DNA of 64,000 nucleotides. Origin: JANLYC01 sp963815445. GTDB taxonomy: Bacteria > Actinomycetota > Actinomycetes > Propionibacteriales > Nocardioidaceae. Shown here piece after piece: positions 41,223-49,939 of the stretch. Both the position numbers and the translations under genes were made by a program. The stretch lies in NCBI GenBank assembly GCA_963815445.1, contig CAWFGV010000011.1:744001-808000 (forward strand), written 5' to 3'. The notes beneath the pieces are model-generated. The model was given only the letters and a program-made list of their open reading frames with translations. It was not told the origin of the DNA and did no database searches. Numbering within the stretch: position 1 is the first letter of the stretch; each line of letters starts with the position of its first letter.

Positions 41223-42740
41223 ATGCCCACGAGTCCCGGGATCGATGCCGAGTTCCTGGCCCTGCCCTTGTCCAAGCTTGCCTCCGTTGCTTTGCAGCGA
41301 GCGCAGGACTTCAAGGCAGAGCACGCAGATTTCCGCGTCGAACGGATTGCGCACCAGCGACTCGTCCTGCGAGACGCCAAGCTCGTCGACTCCTCGATCG
41401 GAGACGATCTCGGGTTCGCCGTCCGCGTCGTCATCGACGGCTGCTGGGGTTTCGCGTCCGGCGTCGCGCTGACCACGGATGAAGTCGTCCGCGTCACCGA
41501 GCAGGCGGTCCGGGTCGCCCTCGTCGCCAAGCCGATCACGACCGAGCGCATCGAGCTGGCGGACGAGCCGACCTACAAGGACACGACCTGGATCTCGTCC
41601 TACGACGTCGACCCCTTCGCGGTGAGCACGAGCGACAAGGCCGCGTTGCTGGCGCAGTGGAGCCAGGGACTGCTGGCTGCCCCGGTCGTCGACCATGTCA
41701 GCGCCGTGGCCCACCAGGTGCGCGAGAACAAGTTCTATGCAGACTCCCACGGCACCACGACCACCCAGCAGCGCGTGCGCATGAACCCCCAGCTCGAGGT
41801 GTACGGCGCCGACCACGAGCGCGGGTTGCTCGACGGCATGCGCACGATTGCCCCACCCGTGGGGCGCGGCTGGGAGTACCTGACCGACGGACGCTACGAC
41901 TGGGCCGATGAGCTCGCCCGGCTGCCCGAGCAGCTGGCCGAGAAGCTGGCCGCACCGTCCGTCGAGGCCGGCCGCTACGACCTCGTGATCGACCCGAGCA
42001 ACCTGTGGCTGACCATCCACGAGAGCATCGGCCACGCCACCGAGCTCGACCGGGCGCTCGGCTACGAGGCCAACTACGCAGGCACGTCGTTCGCCACTCT
42101 CGACAAGCTCGGCACGCTCGAGTACGGCTCGCGGCACCTCAACATCACCGGTGACCGCACGATCGAGCACGGCCTGTCGACCATCGGGTATGACGACGAT
42201 GGGGTGGCCTCGCAGCAGTGGGACATCGTCAAGGACGGCACCCTCGTCGGTTACCAGACCGACCGGCGGATGGCGGCCATGATGGGCTGGGACCGCTCCA
42301 CGGGGTGCGCGTTCGCGGACTCCCCCGGGCATGTCCCGATCCAACGGATGGCGAACGTGTCGCTGGCACCGGCCCCGGACGACGTGTCCACCGGCGACCT
42401 GATCAGCCAGGTCGATCGCGGCATCCTCATCGTGGGAGACAAGTCGTGGTCGATCGACATGCAGCGGTTCAACTTCCAGTTCACCGGACAGCGCTTCTAC
42501 GCGATAGAGAACGGCACCGTGACGCACCCGCTGCGCGATGTCGCGTACCAGGCGACCACGACGGACTTCTGGGGGGCGATGGATGCCGTCGGTGGGGCCG
42601 GCACCTGGGTGCTCGGCGGGGCGTTCAACTGTGGCAAGGCGCAACCCGGCCAGGTTGCCCCGGTGAGCCACGGTTGCCCCTCCGCCCTGTTTCGCGACAT
42701 CAACGTCTTGAACACGACCCACGAGGCAGGTAAGTCGTGA
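41223..42740 (+). CDS. tldD: TldD-type metalloprotease (TldD/PmbA family)
   Basis: 505 residues from the ATG at 41223 (an upstream TTG at 41190 is less likely). The metal motif HESIGHATE, as HExxxH, identifies the catalytic TldD type. The family pattern continues: RYDLVIDPSNLWLTIHES, GTSFATLDKLGTLEYGS, DRTIEHGLSTIGYDD, RMANVSL, and a C-terminal FNFQFTGQRFY. TldD pairs with TldE/PmbA to degrade unfolded or modified peptides, for instance in microcin or leader processing. The partner gene overlaps its stop. Confidence 0.93.
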   Translation: MPTSPGIDAEFLALPLSKLASVALQRAQDFKAEHADFRVERIAHQRLVLRDAKLVDSSIGDDLGFAVRVVIDGCWGFASGVALTTDEVVRVTEQAVRVALVAKPITTERIELADEPTYKDTTWISSYDVDPFAVSTSDKAALLAQWSQGLLAAPVVDHVSAVAHQVRENKFYADSHGTTTTQQRVRMNPQLEVYGADHERGLLDGMRTIAPPVGRGWEYLTDGRYDWADELARLPEQLAEKLAAPSVEAGRYDLVIDPSNLWLTIHESIGHATELDRALGYEANYAGTSFATLDKLGTLEYGSRHLNITGDRTIEHGLSTIGYDDDGVASQQWDIVKDGTLVGYQTDRRMAAMMGWDRSTGCAFADSPGHVPIQRMANVSLAPAPDDVSTGDLISQVDRGILIVGDKSWSIDMQRFNFQFTGQRFYAIENGTVTHPLRDVAYQATTTDFWGAMDAVGGAGTWVLGGAFNCGKAQPGQVAPVSHGCPSALFRDINVLNTTHEAGKS

Positions 42741-44122
42741 TGACGACCCCCCAGGCCCTGGTCGAGCACGCACTCGAGGAGTCGACCGCCGACCACTGCA
42801 TCGTGATCCTCACGGTCTCATCGACGGCCAACCTGCGGTGGGCCAACAACACGTTGACCACCAACGGCATCGCCACCCGCGAGAAGCTCACGGTGGTCTC
42901 CGTGGTCGACGGAGCCGACGGCGTCAGCGCGGGCGTGCTGACCCGCACGGCCACGACGAATGCCCAGGTCAAGGCGCTAGTGGCCGCCGCCGATGAGGCA
43001 GCGCGCCAGGCGGGGCCGGCCGACGACGCCCACCCGCTGGTCGAGGGCTCGGCAAGCGACGCCTGGACCGAAGCTGCCGGCCAGACGAGCATCGACGTCT
43101 TCACCGACTTCGCGCCGGCCCTCGGCGAAGTGCTCAGCCGCGCGGGTCACGAGGACCGGCTGCTCTTCGGGTACGTCGAGCACGACGTCACGACGACGTA
43201 CGTCGCCACGTCGACCGGCGTCCGACTCCGGCACGAGCAGCCGACCGGCCACATCGGGATCACCGGCAAGCCGACCGACCTGTCGACGTCCGCGTGGGTC
43301 GGCCAGGCGGTCGAGCAGGTCGATGAGATCGACGTTCCAGCGCTGGACGCCGAGCTCATCCGGCGCATCGGCTGGGCCGGCCGCAAGGTCGACCTGCCCG
43401 CCGGGCGCTACGAGACCTTGCTGTCGCCCGCGGCTGTCGCCGACCTGACGCTGTACGCCTACTTCGTGTCCAGCGGCCAGGACGCCCACGACGGCCGCAC
43501 CGCCTACAGCGATCCCGACGGCGGCACCCGCGTCGGTCAGCAGATCGCGAGGGAGGGCGTCCGGCTTCGCTCGGACCCGCACGCACGTGGGCTGACGACG
43601 GCGCCGTTCGTCGTCGCGACCACCAGCTCATCGGCGCAGAGCGTCTTCGACAACGGGTTGCCGGTCGGCACGACCGACTGGGTCGCCGACGGCACGCTGC
43701 GACATCTCGCGACGTCGCGCTACACGGCTGAGCAGACGGGCCTCGAGCTGTCACCGCCCGTCGACAACCTCAGTCTCGAGGTAGCCTCCGGCACCGGATC
43801 GATCGAGGACCTGGTCGCACAGACCGAGCGCGGGCTGCTCGTGACATGCCTGTGGTACATCCGCGTCGTCGATCCGCAGAGCCTGCTCCTGACGGGGTTG
43901 ACCCGCGACGGTGTGTACCTGGTCGAGGACGGTGAGGTCGTCGGGGCGGTCAACAACTTCCGGTTCAACGAGAGTCCGATCGACCTTCTCAACCGCTTCT
44001 CCGGAGCCGGCGACACCGTGCGGAGCTTCTCCCGGGAGTGGGGAGACATGTTCCCCAGGACGGCGACTCCGCCGCTCCGGATCCCGGACTTCAACATGTC
44101 CAGCGTCAGCCAGGCCAGCTAA
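42740..44122 (+). CDS. pmbA: TldE/PmbA-type partner of TldD
   Basis: 460 residues. The ATG overlaps the tldD stop (TGATG); a GTG at 42737 is also possible. Shares the TldD/PmbA fold but lacks HExxxH, as expected for the non-catalytic TldE subunit. LRWANNTLTTNGIA, RYTAEQTGLELSPPVDNLSLEVA and GLLVTCLWYIRVVDPQSLLLTG are characteristic. Together with TldD it should form the heterodimeric protease. No peptide-natural-product genes lie next to it. Confidence 0.92.
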   Translation: MTTPQALVEHALEESTADHCIVILTVSSTANLRWANNTLTTNGIATREKLTVVSVVDGADGVSAGVLTRTATTNAQVKALVAAADEAARQAGPADDAHPLVEGSASDAWTEAAGQTSIDVFTDFAPALGEVLSRAGHEDRLLFGYVEHDVTTTYVATSTGVRLRHEQPTGHIGITGKPTDLSTSAWVGQAVEQVDEIDVPALDAELIRRIGWAGRKVDLPAGRYETLLSPAAVADLTLYAYFVSSGQDAHDGRTAYSDPDGGTRVGQQIAREGVRLRSDPHARGLTTAPFVVATTSSSAQSVFDNGLPVGTTDWVADGTLRHLATSRYTAEQTGLELSPPVDNLSLEVASGTGSIEDLVAQTERGLLVTCLWYIRVVDPQSLLLTGLTRDGVYLVEDGEVVGAVNNFRFNESPIDLLNRFSGAGDTVRSFSREWGDMFPRTATPPLRIPDFNMSSVSQAS

Positions 44123-45429
44123 GCCGATCGATCGTCCAGCGCACGAGGGAGCTTGCCGGGAACCGGTGCCGCCTGGTCGTAGGGCGTGCGGGTCAAGATG
44201 AACGTGACGACCTCGAGATACCGCGCTGTGCCATCGGCGTCGCGGTGGACGCTGAGACGTTCGCCGGCGTAGTACCGGTTCAGGCCCAGGAAGTGATCGG
44301 TCGCCTCCGACCGGAAGCGGGCCACGTCGTCGCCCTCGACCAGGGCCAGTCCTTCGGCTGTCGCCACCAGGTCGATCGCCGTGTTGCCCCAGTACCACGT
44401 GCCGGCCAGGTCGCTCGCAGGCGACGAGGGGTCGGCCGGCGGACAAGCCTTCGCAGCGTTCGAGGTAACGGTGGCGATCAACGACGTGCAGAGGTCCTCG
44501 GTGTCGAGCCCGGTCGTGGCGTTCGTCAGCACCACCGCACCGACGCGTGTCGCCGGGTCGACGAACACGCCGGCCAGGAAGCCCGGCAGCGAACCGGTGT
44601 GCCCGACCAACGTGGACGTCGGCGTCCAGCGCAGCCGCAGGCCGAGGCCGTAGGCACCTCGGTGCTGCAGGTCCGGGTCGGCGGACTGAACCGTCCGCAT
44701 CGTGACGGCGGTGTCGGCAGCCAGGACTCCGGGCTGGCCGGTGACCAGCACGTCGGCCCACCGGGCCAGATCGCCGACGGTGCTCCACAGCTGGCCGGCC
44801 GGTGCCATGGCTCCCTCGTCCTCGACCGCCTCGCGCACGAGCCGGTCGCTTCTCGGGTCACGCGACGTGCCGATGGCCGCGCCGGCCGGTGCGTCGAACG
44901 TCGTACCGGCCAGTCCGACAGGGCCGAGGACACGGTCGCGGACCGCCTCCCACCAGCTGCCTCCTCGCCGACGTGCCACCAGTTCCCCGAGCAGGGCATA
45001 GCCCAGGTTGGAGTAGTGATAGCGCTGCCCGGCACCGAACACGTCGACGGTCTCGGCGTTGCGTGACACCAGGTCGTCCCAGCTGCAGCCGGGAACTCGC
45101 TCCCACCATGGTCCGACCGGTTCTGCGGTCATGCCGGAGGAATGGGCGAGCAGTCGCCCTATCGTGTGATCGGCGTACGGCGCATCCGGCACATGAATGC
45201 CGAGCTGGTCGTCCAGGTCGAGCAGACCCTCGTCGCGTAGCTGTAGCACCGCCACCGCGGTGAAGGTCTTCGTGATGGAGGCGATGCGGTATGCCGTCCC
45301 GGTGTCTCCGCGCGAGCATCGCCAGTCGACTTGACCGGCTCGGAACGTCCCGGCCAGGATCCCCGGCAACCGGCCGGCCTCATACGCCGTGCCGACCAAG
45401 AGGTCGCGGGAGTCGGTGGTTGCCTTCAC
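44119..45429 (-). CDS. Serine hydrolase, class C beta-lactamase-like
   Basis: 436 residues. SITK at 51-54 supplies the catalytic Ser and Lys; YSN (in HYSNLGYALLGE) supplies the Tyr. LLAHSSGM and HTGSLPGFLAG follow, as in esterase/DD-peptidase-like beta-lactamase-family proteins. No signal peptide, so it would be cytoplasmic unless exported by another route. Its ATG overlaps the gcvP stop by 4 bases, and its 3' end overlaps pmbA by 4 bases. Coupling to riboswitch-controlled gcvP suggests a glycine-related role (inference). Confidence 0.88.
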   Translation of the reverse strand: MKATTDSRDLLVGTAYEAGRLPGILAGTFRAGQVDWRCSRGDTGTAYRIASITKTFTAVAVLQLRDEGLLDLDDQLGIHVPDAPYADHTIGRLLAHSSGMTAEPVGPWWERVPGCSWDDLVSRNAETVDVFGAGQRYHYSNLGYALLGELVARRRGGSWWEAVRDRVLGPVGLAGTTFDAPAGAAIGTSRDPRSDRLVREAVEDEGAMAPAGQLWSTVGDLARWADVLVTGQPGVLAADTAVTMRTVQSADPDLQHRGAYGLGLRLRWTPTSTLVGHTGSLPGFLAGVFVDPATRVGAVVLTNATTGLDTEDLCTSLIATVTSNAAKACPPADPSSPASDLAGTWYWGNTAIDLVATAEGLALVEGDDVARFRSEATDHFLGLNRYYAGERLSVHRDADGTARYLEVVTFILTRTPYDQAAPVPGKLPRALDDRSA

Positions 45430-48341
45430 GACCCGTCGTCGGCGAACGCCGACGGGTCAGGGCACGAGCAGACGAGATGCCGGTCACCGAAGGCCTGGTC
45501 GATCCTGGCCACGGGGGGCCAGTACTTGTCGGGCGTACGACCGGCCGGGAACGCCCCGACCTCGCGCGAGTACGCACGGTCCCACTCCCCCGTCACCGCC
45601 GCTGCGGTGTGCGGAGCACGGACGAGCGGGCTGTCCGGCAGTGCCACGCGCCCGGTCTCGACATCGGCGATCTCGCCGCGGATCGCGATCATCGCATCGA
45701 CGAACCGGTCCAACTCGGCGAGACTCTCGGACTCCGTCGGCTCGATCATGAAGGTGCCGGGCACGGGGAAGCTCATCGTGGGCGCGTGGAAGCCGTAGTC
45801 GACGAGCCGCTTGGCAACGTCGTCGACACTCACGCCGCTGCTCTTCGCCAGCGGCCGCAGGTCGAGGATGCACTCGTGGGCGACCAGCCCGCCATGACCC
45901 TTGTAGAGCACCGGGTAGTGCTCCTGGAGCCGGCGGGCGAGGTAGTTGGCCGACAACACCGCGACCGTCGTGGCCTCGGTCAGGCCCGCCTCGCTCATCA
46001 TGGCGATGTAAGCCCAGGAGATCGGCAGGATGCCCGCGGAGCCGTACGGCGCCGCGCTCACCGGTCCGATCCCGTCACGACGCCCGATCTCGGGGTGCAT
46101 CGGGTGGCTCGGCAGGTACGGCGCCAGGTGAGCCGCCACCGCGACCGGACCGACTCCGGGGCCACCCCCACCGTGGGGGATGCAGAACGTCTTGTGCAGG
46201 TTGAGGTGTGACACGTCCCCGCCGAACGCGCCCGGCTTGGCCAGGCCGAGGAGCGCGTTCAGGTTCGCACCATCGACGTAGACCTGCCCGCCGTGCTCGT
46301 GGACGATCGCGCACAGGTCGATGATCGTGTTCTCGTACGCCCCGTGCGTGGACGGGTAGGTCACCATGATCGCGGCCAGTTCGTTGGTGTGAGCCTCGCA
46401 CTTGGCCCGCAGGTCGGCCAGGTCGATCGAGCCCTCGTGCGTTGCCTGCACCACCACGACGCGCATCCCGGCCATCACGGCAGAGGCGGCGTTCGTGCCG
46501 TGCGCGCTGGAGGGGATCAGGCAGACGTCCCGCCCTTCCTCGCCGCGCGCCTGGTGATAGCCGCGGATCGCGAGCAGGCCGGCGAGCTCACCCTGGGAGC
46601 CGGCGTTGGGCTGGATCGAGACCTCGGCGTACCCCGTGAGCTCGGCAAGCCATCGCTCGAGGCCCTCGACCAGCTCGACGTACCCTTGCGCATCCTCGAC
46701 CGGCGCGAACGGATGCAGGTCCGCAAAACCCGGCAGGCTGATCGGCTCCATCTCGGCGGTGGCGTTGAGCTTCATCGTGCAGGAGCCGAGGGGGATCATG
46801 CCGCGGTCGAGGGCGTAGTCCCGGTCCGAGAGCCGCTTGAGGTAGCGCAACAGGTCGGTCTCGGAGCGATGTTCGTTGAACACCGGATGGGTCAGGAACG
46901 GAGTCGCTCGCCGCAGCGCATCCGGAATCGCGTCCGGGGTCGTCGTGTCGAGGTCGTCGAGGTCGACCGACGTGACCTCGAACGCGTCGAGGACAGCCGT
47001 CACATGCTCTCGCGTGGTCACCTCCGACACGGCGATCCCCACCCGGTCAGGACCGTCGGCGAGAACGTGGAGCCCTCGGTCGGCAGCCCGGCGGCGGATC
47101 GTCTCGGCTTCACCTGGGGTGCTCACAGAGACGGTGTCGAAGAACTGATCGTGCAAGACGACGCGACCACCACCGCGGAGCCCTTCGGCGAGCAGGGCGG
47201 CATACCGATGGGCACGACGAGCGATCCGGGTCAGCCCGACCGGGCCGTGGTAGACGGCGTACATCGAGGCAGTCACGGCGAGGAGCACCTGGGCGGTGCA
47301 GATGTTGGACGTGGCCTTGTCACGTCTGATGTGCTGTTCGCGGGTCTGCAGCGCCAGTCGGTAGGCCGGTCGACCCTCTGCGTCGACCGACACCCCGACC
47401 AACCGACCCGGCAGATGGCGTTCCAGCCCCGCGCTCACCGCCATGAAGGCGGCGTGTGGACCGCCGTAGAAGAGCGGAACACCGAAGCGTTGGCTCGAGC
47501 CGAGCACCACGTCCGCCCCGAAGGAGCCGGGTGACTCGAGCAGGGTCAGCGCGAGCAGGTCGCTGGCCACCACCGCCAGTCCGCCGGCCGCATGGGCGGC
47601 CTCGATGACGGGGCGCGGGTCGACGATCCGGCCCTGGGCGTCGGGGTACTGGAAGAGGACACCAGCCACGTCGCCGGTCGGCATGTCGGTCACGACGTCG
47701 CGCACGTCCACGGTGATCCCCATCGCCGCGGCCCGGGTGCGGACGACCGCCAGGGTCTGCGGGAAGACGTTCTCGTCGACCACGAAGCGAGTCGACGTGT
47801 TCGTGCGGTTGGCACGACGGACCAACGTCATCGCCTCGGCGGCCGCGGTCGCCTCGTCGAGCAGCGAGGCGTTGGCCGTGGGCAAGCCGGCGAGGTCACT
47901 CACCATTGTCTGGAAGTTGAGCAGCGCTTCGAGCCGGCCCTGGGAGATCTCCGGCTGGTACGGCGTGTAGGCGGTGTACCACGACGGGTCCTCGAGCACG
48001 TTGCGACGGATCACCGCCGGCGTGACCGTGCCGGCATAACCGAGCCCGATCATCGGGACCTTGACATGGTTGCGCCCGGCCATGGCCTGCAGCGCTTCCC
48101 GTACGCCGACCTCGCTCAATGCGGGTGGAAGGTCCAGTGGCTTGTCGACCCGGATGTTGTCAGGCAGCGCGGCGTACAGCAGGTCCTCGAAGGACGCGTA
48201 GCCGAGCGTGTCCAGCATGTGCCGCTGCTGGGCGGCATCGGGACCGATGTGCCGTCGCGCGAACGGCGCGGCCGTCTCGAGGTCGCTCAGCGAGGGTCGG
48301 GGTTCAGGTGTGGCGGCGGTGGGCTGCGGCCGGTGGGTCAT
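45426..48341 (-). CDS. gcvP: Glycine dehydrogenase (decarboxylating), P protein
   Basis: 971 residues, the full single-chain P protein. Decarboxylates glycine on pyridoxal phosphate and passes the aminomethyl group to the H protein. FARRHIGPD and YASFEDLL start it; the PLP Lys lies in NLHKTFCIPHGGGGPGVGP; IPLGSCTMKLNATAEMEP is present. The ribosome site GAAGGAG precedes the ATG. A glycine riboswitch covers the leader. GcvH is 3 kb upstream in the same gene group, and gcvT is not in the window. Confidence 0.96.
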   Translation of the reverse strand: MTHRPQPTAATPEPRPSLSDLETAAPFARRHIGPDAAQQRHMLDTLGYASFEDLLYAALPDNIRVDKPLDLPPALSEVGVREALQAMAGRNHVKVPMIGLGYAGTVTPAVIRRNVLEDPSWYTAYTPYQPEISQGRLEALLNFQTMVSDLAGLPTANASLLDEATAAAEAMTLVRRANRTNTSTRFVVDENVFPQTLAVVRTRAAAMGITVDVRDVVTDMPTGDVAGVLFQYPDAQGRIVDPRPVIEAAHAAGGLAVVASDLLALTLLESPGSFGADVVLGSSQRFGVPLFYGGPHAAFMAVSAGLERHLPGRLVGVSVDAEGRPAYRLALQTREQHIRRDKATSNICTAQVLLAVTASMYAVYHGPVGLTRIARRAHRYAALLAEGLRGGGRVVLHDQFFDTVSVSTPGEAETIRRRAADRGLHVLADGPDRVGIAVSEVTTREHVTAVLDAFEVTSVDLDDLDTTTPDAIPDALRRATPFLTHPVFNEHRSETDLLRYLKRLSDRDYALDRGMIPLGSCTMKLNATAEMEPISLPGFADLHPFAPVEDAQGYVELVEGLERWLAELTGYAEVSIQPNAGSQGELAGLLAIRGYHQARGEEGRDVCLIPSSAHGTNAASAVMAGMRVVVVQATHEGSIDLADLRAKCEAHTNELAAIMVTYPSTHGAYENTIIDLCAIVHEHGGQVYVDGANLNALLGLAKPGAFGGDVSHLNLHKTFCIPHGGGGPGVGPVAVAAHLAPYLPSHPMHPEIGRRDGIGPVSAAPYGSAGILPISWAYIAMMSEAGLTEATTVAVLSANYLARRLQEHYPVLYKGHGGLVAHECILDLRPLAKSSGVSVDDVAKRLVDYGFHAPTMSFPVPGTFMIEPTESESLAELDRFVDAMIAIRGEIADVETGRVALPDSPLVRAPHTAAAVTGEWDRAYSREVGAFPAGRTPDKYWPPVARIDQAFGDRHLVCSCPDPSAFADDGS

Positions 48342-48346
48342 CGGAA

Positions 48347-48375
48347 GGCTCCTTCGGCGTCAGACGCATCGAGCC
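48347..48375 (-). promoter_or_regulatory. Hairpin that can hide the gcvP ribosome site
   Basis: GGCTC (48375-48371) and GAGCC (48351-48347) are complementary, and the second arm includes part of the GGAG ribosome site. The first arm is the end of the riboswitch 3' strand. Glycine binding would hold this arm and free the ribosome site. This mechanism is inferred from the pairing only. Confidence 0.45.
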
Positions 48376-48512
48376 TCCCCCTCTGTCAGGCGGGGAACCC
48401 TTCAGAGTGCCGGTGCACACGGTCCGGTGGCCTGAGAGGTTCCGGGGAGGAATTGCCCCTTCGGCGCCGAACCGTCCGAGGACGGTCCGGACTCTCCCGT
48501 GTGACTGTTGCG
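48369..48512 (-). ncRNA. Glycine riboswitch upstream of gcvP
   Basis: Reading minus, the leader shows the glycine-aptamer signatures in order: GGGAGAGTCC near 48500, GGCGCCGAAGGGGCAA, CCCCGGAACCTCTCAGGC, then an ACCGG...CACTCTGAAGG segment, and finally GACAGAGGGGGAGGC. This fits a single aptamer followed by a short ghost-aptamer segment. The last GGCTC (48375-48371) can pair with GAGCC (48351-48347) that holds the ribosome site of gcvP, giving a plausible on/off switch of translation. Confidence 0.85.
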
Positions 48513-48553
48513 GCAGTCGCAACCTTACCAGCGGATGGGGACCTGAGCCGATG

Positions 48554-49159
48554 TCAACCGGCCGTGCGCGCGCGTCGACGAGCGGCAAGCTCGTCGCTGG
48601 GGTCCTCGGAGTCGGCCCGGGCGGCTCGTTCGCTCGGCAGCTCGGCGAGCGACCCCTCGATCTCACGCCAGACACCGCCGATCGCGATGCCGAAGACGCC
48701 CTGTCCGCCCTGCACGAGATCGATGACCTCGTCGGCGGACCGGCACTCGTAGACGCTGGCCCCGTCACTCATCAACGTGACGCGCGTGAGGTCGTCGGTA
48801 CCGCGTTCACGCAGGTGGTGCACGGCCGTCCGGATCTGCTGGAGCGAAACTCCCGCGTCGAGCAACCGCTTGATGACCTTGAGGAGCAGGACGTCGCGGA
48901 AGGAGTAGAGCCGCTGTGTGCCGGAACCCCCGGCGGTGCGCACGGTGGGTTCGACGAGACCCGTGCGGGCCCAGTAGTCGAGCTGCCGGTAGGTGATGCC
49001 GGCGGCGTTACAGGCGGTCGGGCCGCGGTAGCCGACGTCGTCGGGCATAGGCGACACGTCGTCGTCGAAGAGCAGGCCCTGCTGCCCGGCCGAGTCGGCG
49101 GCCGCCGCGGCCGCCGAAGCGTCCTCGGTGGACGCTGCCATGTCCTTGTCACCAGCCAC
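48554..49159 (-). CDS. MerR family transcriptional regulator (Rv1830-type position)
   Basis: 201 residues from the GTG at 49159, which has AGGAGG seven bases upstream; the longer frame to 49234 is rejected. After an Ala-rich linker a MerR winged helix begins GYRGPTACNAAGITYRQLDYWARTGLVEPTVRTAGG, followed by GVSLQQIRTAVHHLRERG. The C-terminal part has a SADEVIDLVQGGQGVFGI segment. In mycobacteria the gene at this place in the same locus (Rv1830) controls growth and division. It lies between the DUF151 gene and gcvP. Confidence 0.88.
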   Translation of the reverse strand: MAGDKDMAASTEDASAAAAAADSAGQQGLLFDDDVSPMPDDVGYRGPTACNAAGITYRQLDYWARTGLVEPTVRTAGGSGTQRLYSFRDVLLLKVIKRLLDAGVSLQQIRTAVHHLRERGTDDLTRVTLMSDGASVYECRSADEVIDLVQGGQGVFGIAIGGVWREIEGSLAELPSERAARADSEDPSDELAARRRARTAG

Positions 49160-49364
49160 TGCGACCTCCTGGTCAGTTCTCGCTGGGGAAGTGGTGCGAG
49201 CCGGGTCGTCTGTCAACGTGCACAAGACGAACAAGACACAGCGGTGAAGTTACAGCGAGGGTCTTCTCACCTGACGGTACGGGTGGCGGGCGGGCGGGTC
49301 AACGACTCCGCCCGTTCTGCCCCCGCGTGTCGCAAAGTCTCAGGTAGAGGTTGAGGGTGAGACT
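49160..49364 (-). promoter_or_regulatory. Leader region of the MerR gene with a perfect inverted repeat
   Basis: A 205-bp gap. AAAGTCTCA (49334-49342) and TGAGACTTT (49358-49366) are a perfect 9-bp inverted repeat with a 15-base spacer that contains GAGG repeats (AGAGGTTGAGGG). It overlaps the DUF151 stop codon. It could be a terminator-like hairpin, but it also looks like a MerR-type dyad and may be an operator for this gene's product or the FtsR-like regulator. The rest shows no coding potential. Confidence 0.55.
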
Positions 49365-49859
49365 TTACTCGGGCGGGTTGCCGCTCTGGTCCTGTTCGGC
49401 GTCGAAGTCCTCGGGGTTGATCTGGTCGAGGAACTCACGGAACTTCTCGACCTCTTCCTCCTGGTCGTCGGGCACCGCCATGCCGGCTTCGTCGAGGACC
49501 GCGTCGCTGCACACGATCCGGCTTCCGGTCCGCAGCGCGAGCGCAATGGAGTCGGACGGGCGAGCACTCACCTCGACGCCGTCGGCGAGCACCAACGTGG
49601 CGTAGAAGATGCCGTCGCGGACCTCAGTGATCTGCACTTCGGCCAACTCGTTGCCGGTCGCGTTGAGCAGGTCTTTCATCAGGTCATGGGTGAGGGGTCG
49701 TGGTGGTACGACGCCCTGCTGGGCGAAGGCGATCGCCGTCGCCTCGACCGCGCCCACCCAGATCGGTAGGTAGCGCTCACCTGAGGACTCGCGCAGCAAT
49801 ACGAGTGGTTGGTTGGAGGGCATCTCGACCCGGACCCCGACGACATCGACCTCACGCAC
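49365..49859 (-). CDS. Bifunctional nuclease family protein (DUF151)
   Basis: 164 residues from the GTG at 49859; a longer frame to 49943 lacks conservation. VREVDVVGVRVEMPSNQPLVLLRE, LPIWVGAVEATAIAFAQQGV, and RPLTHDLMKDLLNATG are the DUF151 fold. ARPSDSIALALRTGSRIV follows, and an acidic UVR-like tail ends it. Members have DNase/RNase activity in some organisms. It is the Rv1829 equivalent in the conserved regulatory locus. Confidence 0.9.
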   Translation of the reverse strand: MREVDVVGVRVEMPSNQPLVLLRESSGERYLPIWVGAVEATAIAFAQQGVVPPRPLTHDLMKDLLNATGNELAEVQITEVRDGIFYATLVLADGVEVSARPSDSIALALRTGSRIVCSDAVLDEAGMAVPDDQEEEVEKFREFLDQINPEDFDAEQDQSGNPPE

Positions 49860-49939
49860 GTTTTCAGCGTACTCCGTACAGCCGACGTCCAAAGGGCGGT
49901 CCGGAAGCCAGCCACCACGGGGCGGCGGGGCCGGCCGGC

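Noticed and set aside
41133..42773. 546-residue frame antisense to tldD
   Set aside because: Plus strand carries HExxxH and the TldD pattern; the antisense frame is a compositional shadow.
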